Below, one piece after another: positions 1 to 6,326 of a DNA stretch of 12,310 nt. Within the stretch, counting starts at the first letter, position 1. The number at the start of each line of letters is the position of its first letter. The DNA lies in NCBI GenBank assembly GCA_012026855.1, contig VEOV01000316.1:1-12310 (forward strand). Reading direction: 5' to 3'. The notes beneath the pieces are model-generated. The model searched no databases. It was not told where the DNA came from and worked only from the letters and a program-made list of their open reading frames with translations. Origin of the DNA: Geobacter sp. Lineage in GTDB: Bacteria; Desulfobacterota; Desulfuromonadia; Geobacterales; DSM-12255. The translations under genes were made by a program, and so were the position numbers.

Positions 1-1
1 C

Positions 2-2284
2 CGCAACAATCCGATCTTCAACCTGACAACCGCAGAAATTCCGCTGCCGAACATCCTGGCAACTGCCACTGCCAAGGATCCTATCAAGCGAGCACTCCAT
101 CCGACGCTGGGGGTCTACACCACCCGCCTGATTAACAAGCCGATGAACCCGGCTGAAGCACTGGCCTATGTCAACACATATGAAATGGGTGGCACAAACG
201 CCGTAGCCGGTGTCAATGCACCTATCTACATCAGGTTTGCCGCCCCGGTGGACGCGACAACAGTGACCGCGGCAAACATCAAGGTTTTCCAGATCACACC
301 AGATGTTGCCGGAACTGAGAACAGCCCGCTAGGTTTCACCGATGTTTCCGGAATGTTCAAGTACAAGTACACCGCCGGCTCTACCGACCTGTTCCTTGAA
401 CCAAACTTTCCGCTCCTTCCTGCAACCCGTTACATCTACGTGGTTTCCAACCGGGTCAAGGATGCCGCCAATGGCTTGGCTATCGGCAGCTCACAGCATT
501 TCGACGCACTTAAATCGACAACAACCCTTGTAGGGCCACTCGCAGCTCTTGAGGCTGTTCGCGCCAATGTGACCGCCAGTGGCAACATCAAACTCTCCGG
601 CTACGCCAAGGTGATGGATGACCTTATAGCTGCTTCCGCCACAACCAAGGTGGCAAACAGGGATGAAATTGCCCTGATGGGCCGCTTCATAACCACCGGT
701 GCAGGATTTGTATCAAAGGACGCAATCGGCACAATGATGCCGGTTGAATCAGCCCTTCGCGCCTTTGCTCTAGGCACAATGCCGGCAGGATACCCACAGG
801 GTCTTCCAGGCAAAACCTGGAGCAATACTGTCAGCTCAACAACCACAATCCCGGCAGCAGCTTACTGGACAGCAGCAGGTGCCCCAGGATCAGCCCCTTC
901 AACTCTTGCCAGCGTAGTTACCGGCAGCATCGACAGCGCAGAACTTTCAATAGACCCAGTGGTCTCCAGAGCTAATGCCTCCACCATGGATCTTTCCAGC
1001 GTTACCAATGCCTATAATCCATCAGCAGGCGTTGCAAAAGCTTTCCGTGATTCCTCAGGCAACCTTACCGGCTTCTACCATTCAAGCAGAACCATACCTT
1101 TCGTATACCTTGTTCCGACCACCCCCAACGGCAAGGTGGTCATCTTCCAGCACGGCATCACCGGCCAGAAGGAGCAGGTATTGGCCGTAGCCCAGGCCCT
1201 CACCGGCCAGGGGTATGCAGTGGTCGCCATCGACCTGCCACTACACGGCGCCCTGAAAGTCACCGGCCACACAACAGGCGCTGTCTGGGGACAGGATTTC
1301 ATGGCTGTGGGTGCACCTCTGGCAACCCGCACCAACATCCAGCAGGCAGCATTCAACCTAAACCGGCTCGAATTTGCACTCCGGTTCGGCGGCTTTGCTA
1401 CACTTGGCATAGTCCCGCCTTCTCCTCCTGCTAGCCTCGATATCAAATACGTGGGCGTCAGCCTCGGTTCCATCGTCGGCTCCTACTATCTGGCCGGCAA
1501 TACCACCCTGGCGACATCAGGGCTGCCCTACACCCAGACAACCCTTGACAGCGACATGAAGGGCTTCCTCAGCGTACCCGGCGGCCGTACCGCCTACCTG
1601 ATCCAGAACAGCCCGGCCTTCAGCCCGAGCGTCATTGCCGGTCTGGCTGCAGTCGGCATTGTCAAGGATTCACCGACCTACAACAACTTCTTCCAGGCCA
1701 CCCAGTCTGTGGTTGACCCGGCTGACCCGGCTACCATGACAACACCGCTGGCCAGCGGCCTGCCGTCCAGGCTTTCCGGCCGGATCGCCATCCAGGAAGC
1801 TGTTGGCGACCTGGTGATCCCCAATGAAAATACCCGTTATCTGGGCAACGCCCTCGGCGGCCGTGAAATACTGGGCGCAGCAGGAGCAACGGTTGCCCCT
1901 GGCTTCAAGCAACTGGCCTACAGCGGCAGCGGCACCCATGCAGCTGGCATTCCGTCAAGCTTCATGCTTACCCTATCCGGAGCAACGCCGACACCAAAAA
2001 CAGCCACTGCATCGATTAACGCCACTGACACTACACCAAAGGAGGGTTACTTCCAGTTCGACCAGACCGGCGTTTCCCACGGCTTCCTCCTTGACCCGAC
2101 CAACTCGGCAGCAGCAACCGGCTATGCCCAACGCCAGATGGTCTACTTCATAAACACAGGGCTGGTGGTTGACCCGACCTATCAGAATAACACAACACTG
2201 CCAAAGTCGCTTGCCGCCGCAGTGCCTGCCGGACTTTACCGGGAAATTCTGCTGCCTAAAGTGGTTGATATTCTCGGCTACTGA
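2..2284 (+). CDS. Secreted lipase-like alpha/beta hydrolase with Ig-like domain (5' end outside window)
   Basis: The frame is open from base 2, so the gene starts before the window; the ATG at 143 is internal. About 760 residues are visible. The first part resembles the N-terminal domain of bacterial virulence-factor/Pla-1-cef type lipases. A beta-rich Ig-like (Big_5-type) segment follows around bases 185-510 (PIYIRFAAPVDATTV). An alpha/beta hydrolase domain begins near base 1080: an oxyanion-type HG (FQHGITG, His codon 1151), a nucleophile elbow GVSLG with Ser at 1460-1462, a probable Asp in AVGDLVIP (1808-1810) and a probable catalytic His in GVSHGF (2078-2080). Low cysteine and high Ala/Thr/Ser/Gly content fits an exported protein, but any signal peptide is outside the window. 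The Ser-Asp-His assignment comes from motif order; the substrate (ester or lipid) is inferred. The stop is TGA, followed 26 bases later by a terminator hairpin, so this is the end of its transcript. Confidence 0.8.
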   Translation, partial: RNNPIFNLTTAEIPLPNILATATAKDPIKRALHPTLGVYTTRLINKPMNPAEALAYVNTYEMGGTNAVAGVNAPIYIRFAAPVDATTVTAANIKVFQITPDVAGTENSPLGFTDVSGMFKYKYTAGSTDLFLEPNFPLLPATRYIYVVSNRVKDAANGLAIGSSQHFDALKSTTTLVGPLAALEAVRANVTASGNIKLSGYAKVMDDLIAASATTKVANRDEIALMGRFITTGAGFVSKDAIGTMMPVESALRAFALGTMPAGYPQGLPGKTWSNTVSSTTTIPAAAYWTAAGAPGSAPSTLASVVTGSIDSAELSIDPVVSRANASTMDLSSVTNAYNPSAGVAKAFRDSSGNLTGFYHSSRTIPFVYLVPTTPNGKVVIFQHGITGQKEQVLAVAQALTGQGYAVVAIDLPLHGALKVTGHTTGAVWGQDFMAVGAPLATRTNIQQAAFNLNRLEFALRFGGFATLGIVPPSPPASLDIKYVGVSLGSIVGSYYLAGNTTLATSGLPYTQTTLDSDMKGFLSVPGGRTAYLIQNSPAFSPSVIAGLAAVGIVKDSPTYNNFFQATQSVVDPADPATMTTPLASGLPSRLSGRIAIQEAVGDLVIPNENTRYLGNALGGREILGAAGATVAPGFKQLAYSGSGTHAAGIPSSFMLTLSGATPTPKTATASINATDTTPKEGYFQFDQTGVSHGFLLDPTNSAAATGYAQRQMVYFINTGLVVDPTYQNNTTLPKSLAAAVPAGLYREILLPKVVDILGY

Positions 2285-2310
2285 AATCAGCTATAAGATT
2301 TGCTACACTC

Positions 2311-2342
2311 AGGGCGGGGCGCAAAGCTCCGCCCTTACTTTT
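2311..2342 (+). terminator. Rho-independent terminator after the lipase-like gene
   Basis: A 10-bp stem (AGGGCGGGGC at 2311-2320, GCTCCGCCCT at 2326-2335, one G-U pair) encloses the 5-base loop GCAAA. It is followed by the short T-rich tail TACTTTTC. It lies between the lipase stop and the SCP-2 gene's ribosome binding site, so the two genes are probably separate transcripts or only partly linked. Confidence 0.8.
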
Positions 2343-2361
2343 CACCTCAGGAGAATGAATC

Positions 2362-2667
2362 ATGGTAGATGCTATAATCGCAGGGCTTGACAAGATTTTT
2401 AAACCAGGGGTTTTTCAGAAGAAGACCACTTATTACTTCAGCGTCGACGCCATCAAGAAGACCGTGACCCTGGACACCGACAACTGCCTGGTTATCGACG
2501 GCAAAGGGGCAGAAGAAGCTGACTGCGTCTGCAAGACATCCTCGGAGATGTTTTTGAAGATCTGGAACGATGGCTACCGTCCCGGCATCATGGATTTCAT
2601 GGGTGGCAAGATCAAGACCAACTCGCCGGAGCTGCTGCCGAAGTTCCTGGCGGCTTTCGGTAAGTAG
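2362..2667 (+). CDS. SCP-2 sterol-transfer domain protein
   Basis: This 101-residue protein consists of essentially one SCP-2 (sterol carrier protein 2) domain, a small fold with a hydrophobic cavity that binds lipids or acyl-CoA. The sequence fits the family: a beta-strand region (YYFSVDAIKKTVTLD), an acidic stretch (EEADCVCKTSSEMFLKIWNDG) and the typical ending GGKIKTNSPELLPKFLAAFGK, which matches the family's G-x-I-K-x-x-G/S-hydrophobic-x-x-hydrophobic-x-x-F pattern. The start is well supported by AGGAG at 2349-2353, eight bases before the ATG. There is no signal peptide, so it is probably cytoplasmic. Ligand and pathway cannot be read from the sequence. The stop lies six bases before the left arm of a long inverted repeat. 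Confidence 0.85.
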   Translation: MVDAIIAGLDKIFKPGVFQKKTTYYFSVDAIKKTVTLDTDNCLVIDGKGAEEADCVCKTSSEMFLKIWNDGYRPGIMDFMGGKIKTNSPELLPKFLAAFGK

Positions 2668-2672
2668 TTCAA

Positions 2673-2857
2673 GAGGTAGCTGCCCCCCTTGCTGGAGAGC
2701 GACTTGGCTGCGATTCGCGGCAGTTCTTGGCGAAATTGAACGACCGTAGCAGATACTGTCTGAGCCCGAAGGGCGAGTTTATCTGCTACAGTGAAATGAG
2801 CGTAGATCTGCAGAATTGCAGCCAGCTGAGCGAACCAGCAAGGGGGGTAGCTGCCTC
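2673..2857. repeat. ~185-nt extended imperfect palindrome (long-hairpin element; possible MITE/REP or structured RNA)
   Basis: The outer arms 2673-2695 and 2835-2857 (23 nt each) pair along their whole length; the only two non-Watson-Crick positions are G-U type. Further in, 2706-2716 pairs with 2813-2823 (11 bp, one G-U), and GTAGCAGATA (2746-2755) pairs perfectly with TATCTGCTAC (2780-2789). The tip carries GCCC-GAA-GGGC (2764-2774). The two halves therefore mirror each other with internal loops over the full length. It fills nearly all the space between the convergent SCP-2 and dinB genes. There is no credible ORF, no transposase, no clear target-site duplication and no U-tract for a classical terminator. 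It could be a dispersed repeat, a processed RNA or a barrier between convergent transcripts; which one cannot be decided here. Confidence 0.75.
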
Positions 2858-2901
2858 CTCAGCAACGTCAGCAAACCCTTCAGCTCCCACCCTGCCCCAC
2901 C

Positions 2902-4128
2902 TCAACTAATCTCCACATTCCTGATCCCCTCCGGCCGCCAGGCCGGGGAGATGACGAAAGAGCCCCGTTCCTCGGTCTCCAGGACCGTGCCGTAAGTCAC
3001 CTTGAAACCGCCAAAGCGGTCATTGACCTCATCCATGGCCGCGGTTGCCAGCACCCTGCGCCGCTCGTCCGCAAACAGGGGGAGCTGCAGCCGCTGGTAG
3101 CAGAGGTTGTTGATCCCTACCCCCAGAAGCCGTACCGGCTGCTCCAGCGCCAGGGTGTCGAGAATGGCGACGACGTCCCGGAAGATCTCTTCACTCTGGT
3201 TGGTATGGCTTATCCTGGTCTGCTGCCGGCCGATGGTGGTGAAATCGGCGTAGCGGATGGTCAGATGGACCGTCTTGCCGGCCACCTCGTAGCGCCGCGC
3301 CCGCCGCCCCACCATCTCCGCCAGCTGCAGCAGGTATTTGAGAATCTCCCTGCGCCCCGTGATGTCCCGGTCAAGGGTCATGCTGTGGCTGACGCTCTTC
3401 ACCTCTGCCTGCTCTGCGGCCGGAATTACCGGGCTGGTGTCGATCCCCAGCCCCATGTCGTGCAGCTGTGCCCCGACAACGCCGAATTTGCGAGTGAGCC
3501 GCTCCACCGGGTAGCGCCCCAGCTCGCCGCAGGTCCTGATCCCCAGCATGAAGAGCCGCTGCTCCAGCTGCCGCCCGATGCCGCACAGGTCCCTCACCGG
3601 CAGATGCTCCATGATGCGCCCCACATCCCCGGGGGCAATTATCGGCAGCCCGTGCGGGTTCTGCATGTCGCTGGCCAGTTTCGCCAGCCGCTTGTTGGGG
3701 GCAATGCCGATGGAACAAGTAATGCCGAAGCGGTGCCTGATGCGCGCCTTGATCTGGAAGGCGATGCTCTCTGCCGTGCCGAACATGGCCAGCGAGCCGG
3801 TCAAATCGAGCCAGGCCTCGTCGATGGAGAAAACCTCCACCAGCGGGGTATAGTCGTGGAACAGCTTCATGATCTCGGCTGAGGTGTGGGTGTACTTGCG
3901 GTTGTCGCCGACAACGAAAATGACTTGCGGACAGGCCTGGCGGGCCTGCCAGGTATTCATGCCGGTTTTCACCCCCAGGGCCCTGGCTTCGTAGGAGGCG
4001 GTGGTAACCACTGTCCGTCCCCGGCCGATGACCGCCACCGGCTTGCCCCGCAGCTCCGGGTTGTGCTGCTGCTCCACCGAGGCGAAAAAGGCGTTCATGT
4101 CGATATGCATGATGAGACGCTCGGCCAC
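2902..4128 (-). CDS. dinB: DNA polymerase IV (Y-family translesion polymerase)
   Basis: This 408-residue error-prone polymerase copies past damaged bases. The palm/finger motifs are intact: HIDMNAFFASVEQ (metal ligand Asp10, steric-gate Phe15), TTASYEAR (42-49) and SIDEAWLDLTG with catalytic Asp103-Glu104. A helix-hairpin-helix/thumb region follows (LCGIGRQLEQRL, 181-192), then the little-finger domain (about 240-345). A canonical sliding-clamp motif QLPLF lies at 348-352. About 56 more residues follow it, so the clamp motif is not terminal as in E. coli Pol IV, a layout seen in other UmuC/YqjW-like members. The start is taken as GTG (4126-4128), with AAGGGG upstream; an ATG six codons later is possible but would leave almost nothing before HIDM. 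The GTG begins one base after the stop of the upstream small gene, indicating translational coupling in the lexA operon and SOS control. Confidence 0.93.
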   Translation of the reverse strand: MAERLIMHIDMNAFFASVEQQHNPELRGKPVAVIGRGRTVVTTASYEARALGVKTGMNTWQARQACPQVIFVVGDNRKYTHTSAEIMKLFHDYTPLVEVFSIDEAWLDLTGSLAMFGTAESIAFQIKARIRHRFGITCSIGIAPNKRLAKLASDMQNPHGLPIIAPGDVGRIMEHLPVRDLCGIGRQLEQRLFMLGIRTCGELGRYPVERLTRKFGVVGAQLHDMGLGIDTSPVIPAAEQAEVKSVSHSMTLDRDITGRREILKYLLQLAEMVGRRARRYEVAGKTVHLTIRYADFTTIGRQQTRISHTNQSEEIFRDVVAILDTLALEQPVRLLGVGINNLCYQRLQLPLFADERRRVLATAAMDEVNDRFGGFKVTYGTVLETEERGSFVISPAWRPEGIRNVEIS

Positions 4129-4129
4129 C

Positions 4130-4372
4130 TCAGTCCCCTTCCAGCCCGGTCAGCTCCCAGGTCTGCTCTGCCGTATCATAGGTAAGTTCGTAGAGCCCAC
4201 CCTCGCCCCGCACCGAAAAGTGCAGCCGCCGGGAGCTCCCCTTGAGATCGCTCCAGCTGTAGGTGGTCTCCATGACCGTGTGCTTGCGGTTCTTCCAGTC
4301 GAACCAGACCGGTCTGATGCTCCGCCCCGGGCCGAAGACCACTGCCACCCGTATCGGTTCCCTGAGCCGCAT
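4130..4372 (-). CDS. Small conserved SOS-operon protein, DUF6504-like
   Basis: This 80-residue protein lies between lexA and dinB. Its ATG is three bases after the lexA stop and its TGA is one base before the dinB GTG, so it is part of that operon. No strong Shine-Dalgarno precedes it, suggesting translation coupled to lexA. It is rich in Trp and Arg, with an order of features (REPIRV, RPVWFDWKNRKHTV, YSWSD, RRLHFSVRGEGGLYELTYD, WELTGL) that resembles the DUF6504 family, recalled as small proteins often encoded beside Y-family polymerases or DnaE2 in other phyla. This is pattern recognition, not a profile hit. There is no signal peptide or membrane segment. The position implies a role in damage tolerance, perhaps as an accessory to DinB, but no function is established. 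Confidence 0.72.
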   Translation of the reverse strand: MRLREPIRVAVVFGPGRSIRPVWFDWKNRKHTVMETTYSWSDLKGSSRRLHFSVRGEGGLYELTYDTAEQTWELTGLEGD

Positions 4373-4375
4373 GGC

Positions 4376-5005
4376 TTAATCCAGCTGGCGGTAGACGCCG
4401 ATCACCTTGCCGACAATGGTAACATCGCCATCGCCGGGGCGGATGATAATCGGCTCCATGTTGGGGTTGGCCGGCTGCAGGCGGATATGGTCCGCTTCCC
4501 GGTAAAACCATTTGATGGTGGCTTCGCCAGCCACCATGGCAACAACCGTATCCCTGTTGGCAGCGGTGGCCTGGGGCCTGATCATGGCCAGGTCGCCGTC
4601 AAGGATACCGGCGTTGATCATGGAGTCCCCCCTTACCCTGAGGAAGAAGCAGTCACTCCCCTTGACCGCCTGATGGTCAACGGAGAAGTAGCCCTGGATA
4701 TCCTCGATGGCCGGGGAGAGCTGGCCGGCCCGCACCGTGCCGACTATGGGGAGGGAAACCGACTGGCTGAGAGGGGCGGTCAGACCGATGCCCCGACTGA
4801 CGCTGTCCCGCTTGATGTAGCCCTTCTTTTCAAGGGCATTGAGGTGTTTGGTTGCCGGCAGGGAACCGCTGACGCCCAGATGGGCAGAGATCTCCCGCAG
4901 GGTCGGCGGATAGCCGTTGTTGTCCAGATAGGAGGTGATAAACTCCAGCACCTGCTGCTGGCGGAGGGTGAGCTGGTTTTGCTGTCGTGAATTTTTGGTA
5001 GCCAT
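4376..5005 (-). CDS. lexA: SOS-response repressor LexA
   Basis: This 209-residue protein is a self-cleaving repressor of DNA-damage genes. It has an N-terminal winged-helix DNA-binding domain (about 10-75, LTLRQQQVLEFITSYLDNNGYPPTLREIS) and a C-terminal S24 peptidase domain. The scissile Ala93-Gly94 is in TVRAG. Catalytic Ser128 is in RGDSMINAGILDGD and Lys165 in EATIKWF, so RecA-stimulated autocleavage should be functional. Length is close to E. coli LexA (202). The recognition region (REISAHLGVSGSLPATKHLNALEKKGYI) differs from the gammaproteobacterial SxxxA/VxxHLxAL form, consistent with a different operator. It is first gene of lexA-DUF6504-like-dinB and is probably autoregulated through the palindrome over its start codon. 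The start is ATG with AAGG seven bases upstream. Confidence 0.95.
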   Translation of the reverse strand: MATKNSRQQNQLTLRQQQVLEFITSYLDNNGYPPTLREISAHLGVSGSLPATKHLNALEKKGYIKRDSVSRGIGLTAPLSQSVSLPIVGTVRAGQLSPAIEDIQGYFSVDHQAVKGSDCFFLRVRGDSMINAGILDGDLAMIRPQATAANRDTVVAMVAGEATIKWFYREADHIRLQPANPNMEPIIIRPGDGDVTIVGKVIGVYRQLD

Positions 5006-5014
5006 GCGACTACC
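4997..5014 (-). promoter_or_regulatory. Putative LexA operator overlapping the lexA start codon
   Basis: On the coding strand the site reads GGTAGTCGCATGGCTACC, with ATG being the lexA start. It is a palindrome GGTAG-N-C-N4-G-N-CTACC. It matches the LexA motif recalled for Geobacter sulfurreducens, GGTT-N2-C-N4-G-N3-ACC, at every fixed position except the fourth (A for T). Its position would block initiation or early elongation. Confidence 0.65.
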
Positions 5015-5041
5015 TTAACCTGCGGACGGGGAGGGTGTCAA
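5012..5041 (-). promoter_or_regulatory. Candidate lexA operon promoter
   Basis: A perfect -35 TTGACA (5036-5041) is followed, after 18 bases, by a weak -10 TAAGGT (5012-5017). This would place the transcription start at or within a few bases of the lexA ATG, inside the LexA operator, giving a leaderless or very short-leader mRNA. The -10 is poor, so the exact start is uncertain. A further imperfect 16-bp palindrome, CTTTACCAGGGTAGAG, lies just upstream (5049-5064). Confidence 0.45.
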
Positions 5042-5087
5042 GCAGGGACTTTACCAGGGTAGAGCGGCATCAGGAGGCTACATGCTG

Positions 5088-5381
5088 TCAGCCGGAAATG
5101 CAGGTCATTTTATGAACTGTCTTCTCGGCAATCGCCCCTTCAATCGCGGTTGAGTAGCTTTTATAGTGGGGCGTATTCAGATGCTGCTCAAAACTGGCCA
5201 TACTCTGCCAGTTTTCATAAAAAATGAACAGATTCGGTTCGGCGTTATCCTGGTGCAGCCGGTATTCAAGGCAGCCAGCCTCCTGCCTTGTCGGCGTGAC
5301 GAGTTTCAGCATTTCAGCTTTAACGGCAGCAACGGCAGCTTCCTTGATAATCAGTTTGGCAACTATGGTAACTGTTGACAT
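5088..5381 (-). CDS. Antibiotic biosynthesis monooxygenase (ABM)-fold protein, YgiN-like
   Basis: This 97-residue protein is a single ferredoxin-like ABM domain, as in YgiN and related putative quinol monooxygenases. It shows the N-terminal strand TVTIVAKLIIK, helix VAAVKAEMLKLVTPTRQEAGCLEYRLHQD, strand NLFIFYENWQSMASFEQHLNTPHYKSY and a C-terminal helix and strand. EAGCLEYRLHQD and ENWQS...HLNTPHY are typical family positions. Such proteins usually form cofactor-free dimers acting on quinones or polyketides, but many have no known substrate; no reaction is claimed here. Its strong ribosome binding site (GAGGAG) lies inside the end of the upstream small cysteine-rich gene, and its ATG is two bases after that gene's stop, so it is the last gene of a three-gene operon. 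Confidence 0.85.
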   Translation of the reverse strand: MSTVTIVAKLIIKEAAVAAVKAEMLKLVTPTRQEAGCLEYRLHQDNAEPNLFIFYENWQSMASFEQHLNTPHYKSYSTAIEGAIAEKTVHKMTCISG

Positions 5382-5383
5382 GG

Positions 5384-5569
5384 CTACGTTCTCTCCTCAT
5401 GGGCCTTTCTGCCATGAACCCGTTCGTAGGCCCGGCAGAACGGGCAGATGGCCGTCTCCACCCCTTTGACAAGCGCATAGGCCACCCCCTGCTGGCGGCG
5501 TCTGGCCCGGCGGCATACCGGGCAGTGCTCGCAGACCCTTGCCAATGCTTGATCCAGAGAATTTGCCAC
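5384..5569 (-). CDS. Small cysteine-rich (zinc-ribbon-like) protein
   Basis: This protein of unknown function has 61 residues if it starts at the GTG at 5567-5569. Cysteines are in two clusters: C13-x2-C16-x2-C19 (CEHCPVC) and C42-x2-C45 (ICPFC), about 22 residues apart. This suggests a zinc-binding ribbon or, less likely, another metal site. Between them is a basic patch (RRARRRQQ). The GTG at 5567 is preferred because AGAAGGGA (5578-5585) lies eight bases upstream. An in-frame GTG at 5588-5590 would overlap the upstream membrane-protein gene and has no ribosome binding site. The gene sits between the Bax-inhibitor-1-like gene (4 bases upstream) and the ABM gene (2 bases downstream), so it is co-transcribed. 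I cannot name a family; the tight operon and clean cysteine spacing argue that it is real. Confidence 0.7.
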   Translation of the reverse strand: MANSLDQALARVCEHCPVCRRARRRQQGVAYALVKGVETAICPFCRAYERVHGRKAHEERT

Positions 5570-5573
5570 GCTA

Positions 5574-6266
5574 TCAGTCCCTTCTGCCACCCATGAAGCG
5601 GAGCAGCATCAGGAAGAGGTTGATGAAGTCCAGATAGAGGGTCAGTGCTCCCAGAATGGCCGGCTTGCGCCCCTCATGACCGGCTGCGGCCAATTCCTTC
5701 AGCTTCCAGGTATCGTAGGCCGTCAGCCCGGTGAAGACGATGACGCCGATGGCCGAAACCACCCAGGAGACGGCGTCGCTGCGCAGGAAGATGTTGACCA
5801 GGGAGGCAATGACCACGCCGATCAACCCCATGAAGAGGAAGCTCCCCCAGGAGGTCAGATCCTTTTTGGTCACATAACCGTAAACGCTCATGGCGCCGAA
5901 CATGGCCGCGGTGACCACAAAGGTCGAACCGATGGACTCGGCCGTGTAAACCATAAAAATGATCGACAGGGTCACCCCGTTCAACAGCGAGTAGCCGAGA
6001 AACAGCAGCGTGGCCACACTGTTGCTGAGACGGTTTACAGCGGCGGAGAGGGTGAACACCAGCGCCAGTTCACCGATCATCAGCCCGTAAAAGAGCAACC
6101 GGTTGGTGACAATGGCTTTGATGAGCAGCGGCGAAGAGACCATCACCAGCGACATGATGGCGGTAATGGCCAGACCCAGCCCCATCCAGGCATAGACCTG
6201 ACGGATCAGGGTATTCTGTCTGACAACCACCTCGGTGCGGCTCTGGGTATTATTTATCTGGTACAT
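5574..6266 (-). CDS. Bax inhibitor-1/YccA family membrane protein
   Basis: This 230-residue integral membrane protein has about seven hydrophobic segments (approximately residues 25-45, 55-75, 82-105, 108-128, 138-158, 167-185, 205-223). It carries the family's characteristic stretches AWMGLGLAITAI, LLFLGYSLLNGVTLS, SVYGYVTKKDLTSWGSFLFMGLIG, and the C-terminal ending TLYLDFINLFLMLLRFMGG, which holds the conserved aspartate. Bacterial members of this TMBIM family include YccA, an FtsH modulator, and BsYetJ, a pH-sensitive calcium leak channel; which role applies here is unknown. The start is ATG with AAAGGAG seven bases upstream. It is first in an operon with the cysteine-rich and ABM genes. 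The leader contains a hairpin and a TATAAT sequence. Confidence 0.92.
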   Translation of the reverse strand: MYQINNTQSRTEVVVRQNTLIRQVYAWMGLGLAITAIMSLVMVSSPLLIKAIVTNRLLFYGLMIGELALVFTLSAAVNRLSNSVATLLFLGYSLLNGVTLSIIFMVYTAESIGSTFVVTAAMFGAMSVYGYVTKKDLTSWGSFLFMGLIGVVIASLVNIFLRSDAVSWVVSAIGVIVFTGLTAYDTWKLKELAAAGHEGRKPAILGALTLYLDFINLFLMLLRFMGGRRD

Positions 6267-6289
6267 GAATTGGCTCCTTTTATTCAGAT

Positions 6290-6326
6290 TCGGCAGCTGC
6301 CAACTGCCGATAATGTGTATATTATA
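6290..6326 (-). promoter_or_regulatory. Leader of the Bax-inhibitor-1-like operon: hairpin and candidate -10 box
   Basis: A consensus TATAAT (6321-6326 on the minus strand) overlaps the TAA stop of the upstream yaiI-like gene, but no convincing -35 lies 17 bases upstream. Downstream, TCGGCAG and CTGCCGA (6304-6310 and 6290-6296) form a 7-bp stem with a 7-base loop. No U-tract follows it, so it looks more like an mRNA leader structure than a terminator. Confidence 0.35.

Noticed and set aside
2673..2857. Long hairpin as an ordinary bidirectional terminator
   Set aside because: Neither strand shows a T-tract after the stem, and the arms are far apart (about 140 bases), unlike intrinsic terminators.
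2673..2857. Long hairpin as a CRISPR array or integron attC site
   Set aside because: There are no regularly spaced direct repeats, no core GTT/AAC sites and no associated cas or integrase genes.
2727..2909. 60-residue open frame inside the long palindrome
   Set aside because: It has no ribosome binding site and no recognisable features, and the palindrome explains the sequence better.
3205..3882. 225-residue plus-strand open frame opposite dinB
   Set aside because: Antisense shadow with low-complexity His/Pro/Gln composition and no ribosome binding site of note.
4001..4990. 329-residue plus-strand open frame opposite lexA and the small gene
   Set aside because: It is antisense to lexA and its neighbour, is low in recognisable domains, and is rich in Pro/Gly/His/Arg as expected for a shadow frame of GC-rich coding DNA.
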